Positions 16,292 through 23,858 of a stretch of DNA of 64,000 bases are shown here, piece by piece; within the stretch, counting starts at the first letter, position 1; each line of letters starts with the position of its first letter. The notes below the pieces were generated by a model that was not told the DNA's origin, did no database searches, and saw only the letters and a list, made by a program, of their open reading frames with translations. The DNA lies in assembly GCA_965221185.1 (NCBI GenBank), contig OZ244866.1:248001-312000 (forward strand), given 5' to 3'. The translations under genes were made by a program, and so were the position numbers. Source of the stretch: Aldehydirespirator sp965221185. Its GTDB lineage: Bacteria; Actinomycetota; Acidimicrobiia; Acidimicrobiales; Aldehydirespiratoraceae.

Positions 16292-16363
16292 CGCCCCCGG
16301 CAGGATTCGAACCTGCGCACACGGCTCCGGAGGCCGTTGCTCTATCCCCTGAGCTACGAGGGC
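16292..16363 (-). tRNA. tRNA-Arg (anticodon CCG)
   Basis: 72-nt cloverleaf on the minus strand: acceptor GCCCTCG/CGGGGGC with one G-U pair, D arm GCTC/GAGC, anticodon stem ACGGC/GCCGT with loop CTCCGGA (anticodon CCG), a 4-nt variable loop, T arm GCAGG-TTCGAAT-CCTGC, discriminator G. CCA is not encoded. It reads CGG codons. Confidence 0.97.
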
Positions 16364-16417
16364 TGAGCGGGCCATGCTATCGGCCCGCCGCTCACCGGCG
16401 GGTACAGGGGCGGCCGG

Positions 16418-16429
16418 TAGGATCGGCCG
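16418..16429 (+). promoter_or_regulatory. Leaderless-type -10 element of argS
   Basis: TAGGAT at 16418-16423 is followed by 6 nt and then the ATG at 16430. This places the transcription start at or next to the start codon. Confidence 0.5.
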
Positions 16430-18040
16430 ATGCCGGATGTGCGCGACGGGTTGCGGGACGGGTTGCGGGCGGCTCTCGACGGAGCCGGCGTCGTGCCCGC
16501 GCCCGCCGAGATTGCCATCGAGCGTCCCCGGGACCGCGCCCACGGCGAGTGGTCGTCCAATGTGGCGCTGGTTGCTGCGAAGGCCGCCGGACGCCGGCCC
16601 CGGGAGCTCGCCGAGCAGATCGTCGCCCACCTGAGCGCCGAGCCGCCCCCCCATGTGGTGGCGGTGGCGACCGCCGGCCCCGGCTTCGTGAACTTCCGTC
16701 TGGCCCCGAGCTGGCTGCACGAGGTGCTGCGAGAGGTTGTCGACGCCGGCGTCGACGGCTACGCCCGCAGTGAGGTTGGCGCCGGGCGCTCGGTGAGTGT
16801 GGAGTTCGTGTCGGCCAACCCCACCGGACCGCTGCACGCCGGCCACGGACGCTGGGCCGCCTACGGCGATTCGCTCTGCCGGTTGTTGGAGCGTTGCGGC
16901 TACGGGGTTTGCCGGGAGTTCTACGTGAACGACCGGGGCCGCCAGATCGATCTGTTCGCGGCCTCGTTGGCCGCCCGCTCCGGCGGCGCCGAGCCGCCGG
17001 AGGACGGCTACCGCGGCGAGTATGTGGCCGAGTGGGCTACCGAGATGCCGGACGGTGCCGACGCCCGCCAGTGGGGGCTGGAGCGGGCCGGCCGCGACCA
17101 GGCCGACACCCTGGCCACGTTGAACGTGGGCTTCGACCTCTACACCAGCGAGGCCGCGCTGGTCGCTCGCGGCGCGATGGACAGCGTCCTAGCCGAGCTG
17201 CGAAGCCGGGACATGGTTTACGAGCACGACGGTGCGGTGTGGCTCCGGACCGGCGAGTTCGGTGACAGCGCCGATCGGGTGCTGGTAAAGAGCGACGGCG
17301 AGCCCACCTATTTCCTGCCCGACATCGCCTTCCACCACGAGAAGTTCTCCCGGGGCGAGATGGTGATCGACATTCTCGGAGCTGACCACCACGGCTACGT
17401 CCCCCGGATGCGGGCCGCGCTGGCCGCGCTGGGACACAACTCCGAGGCCTACGAGGCTTTAATCGGCCAGAATGTCACGCTGCGCCGCGGCGGGGTCGAG
17501 GTGCGCCTGTCCAAGCGGGCCGGCAACATGGTGCTGGTCTCGGAGCTGCTCGACGAGGTGGGCCCCGACGTGACCCGGCTGGTGTACCTGCTGCAGTCCA
17601 TCGACACCACCCAGACCATCGACATCGATGTGGTGTCGGCCCAATCCGCCGAGAATCCCGTCTACTACCTTCAGTACGCGCACGCCCGGGTCCACTCCCT
17701 GGCCCGCCAGGCCGCGGCCCGCGACGTGCAGCGTGTACCGCTGGACGATGTGGACCTGTCGGTCCTCGTGCACCAGCACGAGCTGGACCTGCTGCGGACG
17801 CTGGCATCGCTGCCCGACACGGTGCTGCTCGCCATGCGAGCCCGTGCTCCGCACCAGGTGACGACTTGGGCCCGGGAGCTGGCTGCCGCGTTCCACCGGT
17901 TCTGGCATGACTGCCCCGTCCTGCGAGACGACGTTGACAAGGACCTGCGCCAGGCCCGCCTGTGGCTGGTGGAGGCCGCTCGGGTCGGCTTGGCTGTTGC
18001 GCTGGGCATTCTCGGGGTGTCAGCCCCTGAGAGGCTGTAG
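16430..18040 (+). CDS. argS: Arginyl-tRNA synthetase
   Basis: 536-residue class I synthetase that charges tRNA-Arg. The HIGH-type motif is ANPTGPLHAGHGRWA (about residues 128-142), the KMSKS-type motif is degenerate as in many ArgS (RLSKRAGN), and the DALR anticodon-binding domain forms the last 120 residues (NPVYYLQYAHARVHSLARQ... then RLWLVEAARVGLAVALGILGV). The N-terminal additional domain is short. It is divergent from the tRNA-Arg gene located 66 nt away and is followed 4 nt later by lysA. The argS-lysA-hom-thrC-rho order is a standard actinobacterial string. Confidence 0.97.
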   Translation: MPDVRDGLRDGLRAALDGAGVVPAPAEIAIERPRDRAHGEWSSNVALVAAKAAGRRPRELAEQIVAHLSAEPPPHVVAVATAGPGFVNFRLAPSWLHEVLREVVDAGVDGYARSEVGAGRSVSVEFVSANPTGPLHAGHGRWAAYGDSLCRLLERCGYGVCREFYVNDRGRQIDLFAASLAARSGGAEPPEDGYRGEYVAEWATEMPDGADARQWGLERAGRDQADTLATLNVGFDLYTSEAALVARGAMDSVLAELRSRDMVYEHDGAVWLRTGEFGDSADRVLVKSDGEPTYFLPDIAFHHEKFSRGEMVIDILGADHHGYVPRMRAALAALGHNSEAYEALIGQNVTLRRGGVEVRLSKRAGNMVLVSELLDEVGPDVTRLVYLLQSIDTTQTIDIDVVSAQSAENPVYYLQYAHARVHSLARQAAARDVQRVPLDDVDLSVLVHQHELDLLRTLASLPDTVLLAMRARAPHQVTTWARELAAAFHRFWHDCPVLRDDVDKDLRQARLWLVEAARVGLAVALGILGVSAPERL

Positions 18041-18044
18041 GACA

Positions 18045-19334
18045 ATGACTGCCTCGCCGTCCTCACCGCTGCCTCGACACTTGCTGCCCGACAACCACGA
18101 TGTGTCACAGGGCAGGCTCAGCATCGGGGGATGCGACCTGATCGAGCTGGCGGAAGCCCACGGGACGCCCCTGTTCGTCTACGACGAGGAGCACCTCCGC
18201 AGTCGCTGCCGGGAGGCGGTCGCCGCGTTCGGGCCGGACGTCTCGTACGCGGCCAAGGCGTTCCTGTGCGTCGCCATGGCCCGTCTCGTGCACTCCGAGG
18301 GCATGGGCATAGACGTGGCCACCGGCGGCGAGCTGCACGTGGCTCTGGCCGCGGGCGTGCCCGCGGGCCGTCTGGTGCTGCACGGCAACAACAAGTCGAT
18401 GGGCGAGCTGAGCAGCGCCGTCAAAGCCGGGGTGGGGCGCATCGTGGTGGACAGCTTCGATGAGCTTGACCGCTTGGACGCCCTGCACGCCGAGACGGGA
18501 GCGCGGCCCAAGGTACTGCTGCGCTTCACCCCCGGCGTCGAGGCCCACACCCACACGTACCTGGTCACCGGGGCCGACGACTCCAAGTTCGGGTTCACCG
18601 TGTCCACCGGAGCGGCCGCGGCCGCAATGGAGCGAGCCCTGGCCTCGACCTCGGTCGAGGTGGCCGGTGTCCACTCCCACATCGGCAGCCAGGTGTTCGA
18701 GGCGTCGTCGTTCGCCAAGGCGGCAGTGGTCATCGCCGAGGCGGCCGCGCCCTTCGGGGTGCAGGAGATATCCGTCGGCGGCGGGCTCGGGGTGCCCTAC
18801 GTGTTGGGCGAGTCGGCACCGACTATCACCGAGTGGGGCGCGGCGGTGCGCGAGGCCTGCCGGTCGGCCGGCATCGCAGCGCGCGTCACCGCAGAACCCG
18901 GCCGCGCCATCGCTGCGGCCGCCGCGGTCACCCTCTACAGGGTGGGGACCATCAAGACCATCGAGGGGATTCGGACCTACGTGGCTGTCGACGGCGGAAT
19001 GAGCGACAACCCGCGGCCTGTCCTCTACGGCAGCGGCTACGAGGCGTTCCTGCCGAGGGCCGTCGACGCGCCCCGGAACCAGGTCGTGACGGTCGTCGGC
19101 AAGCACTGCGAGTCGGGCGACACCCTGGTGCGCGATGCCGTGGTGCCCGCCGACATCGCGGTGGGCGACATCCTGGCCACGCCGGTCACCGGCGCCTACG
19201 GCCACTCCATGGGCTCCAACTACAACAAGGTCCTGCGTCCCGCGGTGGTGTTCGTCGGCGGGGGCGGTGCCCGGCGCGTGGTCAGGCGCGAGACCTACAA
19301 CGACCTGCTTGCCTGCGAACCACCCGACGCCTGA
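18045..19334 (+). CDS. lysA: Diaminopimelate decarboxylase
   Basis: 429 residues from the ATG at 18045. It catalyses the last step of lysine synthesis, decarboxylating meso-diaminopimelate with PLP. The PLP lysine is in SYAAKAFLC, the glycine-rich phosphate loop is GGGLGVPY, and the active-site Cys is in GKHCESGDTL. The barrel and the C-terminal beta domain are complete (VTGAYGHSMGSNYNK). It lies 4 nt after argS. Its last 40 nt overlap the 3' end of the convergent kinase-like gene. Confidence 0.96.
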   Translation: MTASPSSPLPRHLLPDNHDVSQGRLSIGGCDLIELAEAHGTPLFVYDEEHLRSRCREAVAAFGPDVSYAAKAFLCVAMARLVHSEGMGIDVATGGELHVALAAGVPAGRLVLHGNNKSMGELSSAVKAGVGRIVVDSFDELDRLDALHAETGARPKVLLRFTPGVEAHTHTYLVTGADDSKFGFTVSTGAAAAAMERALASTSVEVAGVHSHIGSQVFEASSFAKAAVVIAEAAAPFGVQEISVGGGLGVPYVLGESAPTITEWGAAVREACRSAGIAARVTAEPGRAIAAAAAVTLYRVGTIKTIEGIRTYVAVDGGMSDNPRPVLYGSGYEAFLPRAVDAPRNQVVTVVGKHCESGDTLVRDAVVPADIAVGDILATPVTGAYGHSMGSNYNKVLRPAVVFVGGGGARRVVRRETYNDLLACEPPDA

Positions 19335-20209
19335 GACCGGGCAGGGAACCGGTCCGCGGCCAGTGCGGGCCCTTTCACGGGTCGCCACGATGCGGCAAGG
19401 CGATGCCACCACCTCTGCGGCCGTGCGGCCGTCGCCGGTCCCGGCGAGTCCGGCGGCGAGGGTCGGGCCTGCATGAACTCGACGGTCGGTGTGGGATCGA
19501 CGTGCCGCGCCTCGGCGGCTGGCGCGGGCAAAATGCCGCTGCCTTCGCGCTCGAACATCTCGGCTGCGCTCTGAGCACTCAGAGCTGGGCCCGCGTCGCC
19601 GGGATCGCCTTCGCTGCCCAGCATGAACGCAATCTCCGCGCTCAGGGCGGGCGAGCATCCCAGGCGGCGCAGGTCGGTCGCCCGCCACAGCACGCGGGGA
19701 TCCAGAAGCGCGCCCGTGGACAATTCGACCAGAGTCAAGGCCAGTGCCGTGATGTCGGCCGCGGGCCGGCTGGGGGAGCGCGGAGGAAGCCGCGGCGGAC
19801 TGAAGCGATTGAGGGGCTGCCCGTCGGCGGCCGCAGCTGCGTCGAAGTCGGCTAGCCAGAGTTCGCCGTCCCGGCTCAACAGCAGGTTGGCCGGCTTGAC
19901 ATCCCCGTGCACGAGACTGGCGTCGTGGACTCGGGCGAGCGCGGCCGCCGCCGCCGCGCCGACGGCCCTGACCTCGCCCTCAGGCATAGGGCCTCGCTCG
20001 TGCAGTACATCGGCAATCGAGCAGGCCGCCATCTCGAGCCCGAGCCCATCGGTGTCCACTACCCGCACAGGCACGATTCCCGGGCCGTGCAGGGTCTGGA
20101 GGGTCCAAGCCTCCCGCGCGGACCTGTCCGCCGAGGAGCGGCTCTTCAAGAACAAGTTGAAGTTGCTGTCGGTGACTTGATCGCTCCTCTCGATGTGATT
20201 GTTGTCCAT
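19295..20209 (-). CDS. Serine/threonine protein-kinase-like protein
   Basis: 304 residues. A kinase core with a shortened N-lobe: no Gly-rich loop is evident, a Lys in NLFLKSR may be the strand-3 Lys, and a Glu in REAWTLQTL may be the helix-C partner. The catalytic loop VHGDVKPANLLL is intact in D, K and N (HGD for HRD). The metal-binding DFG reads DFD. The C-lobe continues to about residue 200 and is followed by a Pro/Ala/Arg-rich tail with no transmembrane helix. It could be an active but atypical kinase or a pseudokinase. The AT-rich start region has TATAGT 8 nt before the ATG. It is divergent from the His-rich repeat protein and overlaps lysA by 40 nt. Confidence 0.78.
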   Translation of the reverse strand: MDNNHIERSDQVTDSNFNLFLKSRSSADRSAREAWTLQTLHGPGIVPVRVVDTDGLGLEMAACSIADVLHERGPMPEGEVRAVGAAAAAALARVHDASLVHGDVKPANLLLSRDGELWLADFDAAAAADGQPLNRFSPPRLPPRSPSRPAADITALALTLVELSTGALLDPRVLWRATDLRRLGCSPALSAEIAFMLGSEGDPGDAGPALSAQSAAEMFEREGSGILPAPAAEARHVDPTPTVEFMQARPSPPDSPGPATAARPQRWWHRLAASWRPVKGPALAADRFPARSQASGGSQASRSL

Positions 20210-20217
20210 GATCTATA

Positions 20218-20223
20218 ACTATA
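20218..20223 (-). promoter_or_regulatory. -10 element of the kinase-like gene
   Basis: TATAGT on the minus strand ends 8 nt before the ATG at 20209, inside the most AT-rich stretch of the neighbourhood (20210-20235). This implies a leaderless or nearly leaderless transcript. Confidence 0.5.
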
Positions 20224-20334
20224 TTCAAGTGTATTTCCACGACAACGGGGCACCCGATCCGAAAGCGCTAGCGACTGCCGGCCAAGCAAGGGGTGATGAC
20301 GGAATCGGCATCGAATAGAGGAGGCACCGTTCCG

Positions 20335-20742
20335 ATGGCGCAATCAACAGAACCGAAGAATCGTAAGGGCTCTCAGCCTTGGGCACCTGGTCGCACGGGG
20401 CGCACGGTTGCCGGACTCGTGACAGCGGCGGCGCTGTGGCTGTCCGCTGCCGGCACGGCGTTCGCCGACCACCATGTTGAATCGGTGGACTTCCACCCTG
20501 GCAGTCCGGGCCATGATCATCAGGTGGGCTTCCACCCTGGCAGTCCGGGCCATGATCATCAGGTGGGCTTCCACCCTGGCAGTCCGGGCCATGATCATCA
20601 GGTGGGCTTCCACCCTGGCAGTCCGGGCCATGATCATCAGGTGGGCTTCCACCCTGGCAGTCCGGGCCATGATCATCAGGTGGGCTTCCACCCTGGCAGT
20701 CCGGGCCATGATCATCAGGCGAACCATCACGGCACGCCGTAG
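20335..20742 (+). CDS. Secreted His-rich repeat protein
   Basis: 135 residues from the ATG at 20335, set by a strong SD (AGGAGG, 20319-20324). Residues 1-42 are a signal peptide with a long basic n-region and a clear core (VAGLVTAAALWLSAAGTAFA). The mature part starts DHHVESVD and is six copies of a 13-residue unit FHPGSPGHDHQVG, then ANHHGTP. Each unit has three His and one Asp, so metal binding (zinc, copper or nickel) is plausible but not shown. There is no enzyme domain and no anchor. It is transcribed away from the kinase-like gene. I know no family with this unit. Confidence 0.8.
   Translation: MAQSTEPKNRKGSQPWAPGRTGRTVAGLVTAAALWLSAAGTAFADHHVESVDFHPGSPGHDHQVGFHPGSPGHDHQVGFHPGSPGHDHQVGFHPGSPGHDHQVGFHPGSPGHDHQVGFHPGSPGHDHQANHHGTP
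20491..20724 (+). repeat. Coding minisatellite, six 39-nt units
   Basis: Six head-to-tail 39-nt units, identical or nearly identical in DNA and not only in protein, each containing the palindrome ATGATCAT. This points to recent expansion. Confidence 0.95.
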
Positions 20743-20814
20743 TCAGCCCCAGGGCACCGGGTTCGGATCGGCAAGCCCGGGCGCGGGCTGGCCGGGCCTA
20801 CAGCTACAGGCCGG

Positions 20815-20826
20815 TAGCTTGGAGGG
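20815..20826 (+). promoter_or_regulatory. -10 element (leaderless type) of hom
   Basis: TAGCTT at 20815-20820, then 6 nt (GGAGGG), then the GTG at 20827. The 6 nt could also act as an SD if transcription starts further upstream. Confidence 0.45.
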
Positions 20827-22146
20827 GTGAAACCCCTCCGGATCGGACTCCTCGGTTGCGGCAACGTCGGGGCCGCCCTCGTCACTCTGCTCGACGAGCG
20901 GCGCGACGCGGTGGCGGCCCGCACCGGGCTCGAGCTGGAGATCACCCGCATCGCGGTGCGCTCCACCGCCAAGGACCGGGGCCTGCGCGTCGATCCGTCG
21001 GTGTTCTGCACCGACGCGGCCGACATCGTGTCGGACCCCGAGATCGACATCGTCGTGGAGGTGATCGGCGGCATCGAGCCCGCCCGCACCCTGCTGCACG
21101 ACGCCATTGCCGCGGGCAAGCCGGTGGTGACGGGCAACAAGGAACTGCTGGCCAACCACGGCGCCCAACTGTTCGGGGCGGCCGACGATGCCGGGGTCGA
21201 CCTGCTTTTCGAGGCGGCTGTGGCCGGGGCCATACCGCTCATCCGGCCGCTGCGGGAGTCGCTGGCGGCTGAGCCGGTGCAGCGGATCATGGGCATCGTC
21301 AACGGCACCACCAACTACATCCTCACCCAGATGGCCGAGCGTGGCGCCAGCTACGCCGAGGCGTTGAGCGAGGCCCAGAGCCTGGGCTACGCCGAGCGCG
21401 ACCCCACCGCCGACGTGGAGGGGTTCGACGCCGCAGCCAAAGTCGCGATTATCGCCACTGTCGCCTTCGGCGCCGTGGTGGTAGCCGGCGACGTCTACCG
21501 CGAGGGGATCTCCCGGATCGCCCTCCACGACATCGAGATGGCCAGGCGTCTGGGCTACGCGGTCAAGGCGATAGCGGTGGCCGAGCGCACCGGTGACGGC
21601 GACGGCGAACGGCCGGAAGTGGCCGTCCGGGTCCATCCGGCGATGGTGCCGTTCCAGCATCCCCTCGCCAGCGTGCGCGACAGCTTCAACGCTGTTTTCA
21701 TCCAGGGCGACGCGGTGGGGGAGCTCATGTTCTATGGCCGGGGCGCGGGCGGCCGCCCCACCGCCGGCGCCGTCCTCGGCGATCTCGTCGACGCGGCCGT
21801 CAATCTCGCCTCCGGCGGGCCGGGCCGCATCGGGCGGCTCGTCCGGGCCCAAGTCCGTTCGATCGACGATCTCCGGTCCGAGTACTACATCGGCATGGAG
21901 GTCGCCGACGAGCCTGGTGTGCTGGCCTCGGTGGCCGCGGTGTTCGGTCGCCACGGGGTGTCCATCCGCTCCATGGAGCAGCACGGACTCGGTGACGACG
22001 CCCGCCTTGTGTTCATCACCCACGAGTGCCTCGAGCGCGACTTGCAGGCGACCCTGCGGGACCTCCGCGGCCTCGAGGCGGTCCACGAGTTGGGCAACGT
22101 CATCCGGGTAATCGGCGACGAGAACCCTCAGAGGCCGAGCGGTTAG
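20827..22146 (+). CDS. hom: Homoserine dehydrogenase
   Basis: 439 residues from a GTG. It reduces aspartate semialdehyde to homoserine in threonine and methionine synthesis. The Rossmann motif is GLLGCGNVGAAL (residues 6-17). Catalytic and substrate residues lie in TGNKELLANHG, EAAVAGAIPLIRPL and GIVNGTTNYILTQM, with the active-site Lys in DVEGFDAAAKVAI. The last 80 residues are an ACT domain (YYIGMEVADEPGVLASVAAVFGRHGVSI), so threonine feedback is likely. Its C-terminal codons run into the intergenic repeat copy B. thrC follows. Confidence 0.96.
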   Translation: MKPLRIGLLGCGNVGAALVTLLDERRDAVAARTGLELEITRIAVRSTAKDRGLRVDPSVFCTDAADIVSDPEIDIVVEVIGGIEPARTLLHDAIAAGKPVVTGNKELLANHGAQLFGAADDAGVDLLFEAAVAGAIPLIRPLRESLAAEPVQRIMGIVNGTTNYILTQMAERGASYAEALSEAQSLGYAERDPTADVEGFDAAAKVAIIATVAFGAVVVAGDVYREGISRIALHDIEMARRLGYAVKAIAVAERTGDGDGERPEVAVRVHPAMVPFQHPLASVRDSFNAVFIQGDAVGELMFYGRGAGGRPTAGAVLGDLVDAAVNLASGGPGRIGRLVRAQVRSIDDLRSEYYIGMEVADEPGVLASVAAVFGRHGVSIRSMEQHGLGDDARLVFITHECLERDLQATLRDLRGLEAVHELGNVIRVIGDENPQRPSG

Positions 22147-22234
22147 GCAGCAGTTCATGACAACACTCGAGAGGCGCGGAGCGAGGCCGTGGCCCGAGCG
22201 GCCCGTGAGCGCAGCGAACAAGAGCGGGGGAAGC
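22133..22234 (+). repeat. Intergenic repeat family, copy B
   Basis: About 100 nt. It begins with the GCCGAGCGG box inside the last codons of hom and ends with the 55-nt core (22180-22234) shared with 7986-8040 and 25471-25525. Confidence 0.75.
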
Positions 22235-22284
22235 GACACGTCGCAACGCGAGTCGCTGGCACCTATCCGCGTGGCTTCTAAGCA

Positions 22285-23688
22285 GTGACCGTGCGGTACG
22301 TGAGCACCCGGTCCGAGCCGGGGTACCGCGATCGCCTCGCCTTCGACGACGTGCTGCTCGCCGGCCTCGCGCCCGACGGCGGCCTATATGTCCCCGAGCA
22401 GGTTCCCGAGCTGGCTGCCGGCGAAGCCCTCGAGGCGGGCCGGCTCAGTTACGCCGACCTGGCCACTCGCCTCATGGCCCCGTATGTGGGCGGCACCGTC
22501 GACCGGGACGAGTTCGAGGCACTGGTCGCTGACGCCTATTCCAGCTTCGGCCATCCCGACGTGTGCCCTCTGGTGGCGCTGGACGATGACCACTGGCTGC
22601 TCGAGTTGTTCCACGGCCCAACCTTCGCCTTCAAGGACATCGCCCTGCAGGTGGTGGCGAGGCTGTTCGACCACGAGCTGGAGCGGCGCGACGGCAGGGC
22701 CATGATCGTCGTGGCCACCTCGGGCGACACCGGCTCCGCCGCGATGGAGGCGGTGGCGGGCCGCGACCGCCTCGACATCGTGGTGCTTCACCCCGCTGGC
22801 CGCACCAGCGAGATCCAGCGACGCCAGATGACCACGCTGGACGCGCCCAACGTCCATGCGGTGGCCGTGGACGGCACCTTCGATGACTGCCAGGACCTGG
22901 TGAAGAAGATGTTCACCCACGAGGCGTTCCGCCGCGATATGGAACTGGCCGCGGTGAACTCGATCAATTGGGCCCGGGTCGCGGCCCAGATCGTCTACTA
23001 CGTCTGGTCGGTGGGGCGCCTGGCCGACGAGCGCCCCGTCACGTTCTGCGTCCCCACCGGAAACTTCGGCAATGTGCTGGCCGGGCACTACGCCCGCCGC
23101 ATGGGGCTGCTAACCGAGCGTTTCCTGATCGCCTCCAACACCAACGACATCCTCAGCCGGCTGGTCGAGACCGGCGAACTTCGCGCCCACGAGGTGGTGC
23201 CGACGCTGTCGCCGAGCATGGACATCCAGATCTCCTCGAACCTCGAACGGCTGATCTTCGAACTGTTCGACGGCGACGGCTCGGCGACAGCCGGGCTGCT
23301 GGAGCGGTTCCGGGCCGATGGCCGGGCCGCCCTGAGCCCCCAGCAGCACGATCGGTTGGCGGCCGAATTCTCCGGTGACCGCCTCGACGATCCCGAGACT
23401 CTGGCCGTGATGGCCCGCGTCCACGCCGACACCGGGCTGTTCATTGACCCGCACACCGCGGTCGGTGTGGGGGTGGCCGACCGCTGCCGCCGGCCCGACG
23501 AGCTCGTCGTGACCCTGGCGACGGCGCACCCCGCGAAATTCCCCGAGGCCGTGACCCGGGCCACTGGGGTCACCCCCGCCCCGCCCCCGGCGTTGGCAAC
23601 ACTGGCCGGACGGCCCGAGCGTTGCATCTCGCTGCCCAACGACCTCGCCGCAATCGAGGACTTCGTCCGCTCCGTGCGGCGTAGCTGA
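22285..23688 (+). CDS. thrC: Threonine synthase
   Basis: 467 residues from the GTG at 22285; the GTG at 22291 (giving MRYVSTR) fits the family equally well. A PLP enzyme that makes threonine from O-phosphohomoserine. The N-terminal signature YVSTRSEPGYRDRLAFDDVLLAGLAPDGGLYVP and the PLP lysine segment HGPTFAFKDIALQ mark the long-form threonine synthase (YerA/E. coli-type) and not the short actinobacterial form. The phosphate-binding TSGDTGSAA and PTGNFGNVLAG are intact. The homoserine kinase gene thrB, commonly next in actinobacteria, is absent between here and rho. Confidence 0.94.
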   Translation: MTVRYVSTRSEPGYRDRLAFDDVLLAGLAPDGGLYVPEQVPELAAGEALEAGRLSYADLATRLMAPYVGGTVDRDEFEALVADAYSSFGHPDVCPLVALDDDHWLLELFHGPTFAFKDIALQVVARLFDHELERRDGRAMIVVATSGDTGSAAMEAVAGRDRLDIVVLHPAGRTSEIQRRQMTTLDAPNVHAVAVDGTFDDCQDLVKKMFTHEAFRRDMELAAVNSINWARVAAQIVYYVWSVGRLADERPVTFCVPTGNFGNVLAGHYARRMGLLTERFLIASNTNDILSRLVETGELRAHEVVPTLSPSMDIQISSNLERLIFELFDGDGSATAGLLERFRADGRAALSPQQHDRLAAEFSGDRLDDPETLAVMARVHADTGLFIDPHTAVGVGVADRCRRPDELVVTLATAHPAKFPEAVTRATGVTPAPPPALATLAGRPERCISLPNDLAAIEDFVRSVRRS

Positions 23689-23792
23689 GAGCGGCCCCGG
23701 CGGCTCGGCGCACGCCGCGCTGGTTGCGGTCGCGCCCACTTGTCCCGTAGCCTGCATCACACCGCCTAGCGCCTTCGGCGTGACGGCTTGTC

Positions 23793-23826
23793 CCCGGCTC
23801 GTCATGCGTCGCTTCGCCGAGCCGGG
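23793..23826 (+). promoter_or_regulatory. Hairpin in the rho leader
   Basis: A 9-bp perfect stem (CCCGGCTCG / CGAGCCGGG) with a 16-nt loop ends 32 nt before the rho GTG. A TAGCCT at 23747-23752 could be the promoter, giving a leader of about 100 nt that contains the hairpin. It could be a terminator of thrC or a control element of rho. Confidence 0.5.
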
Positions 23827-23858
23827 ATGCCTGAGTCCGACAACCGGGGAATGTATCC

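Noticed and set aside
15112..16320. FrhB-like gene starting at 16320
   Set aside because: The extra ten codons lie inside the tRNA-Arg gene.
18105..19688. 527-codon minus-strand frame over lysA
   Set aside because: Antisense shadow; the kinase-like gene in another frame is the real minus-strand gene in its distal part.
20491..20724. CRISPR-like regular array
   Set aside because: Units are contiguous, without spacers, in frame and part of a gene with signal peptide and SD.
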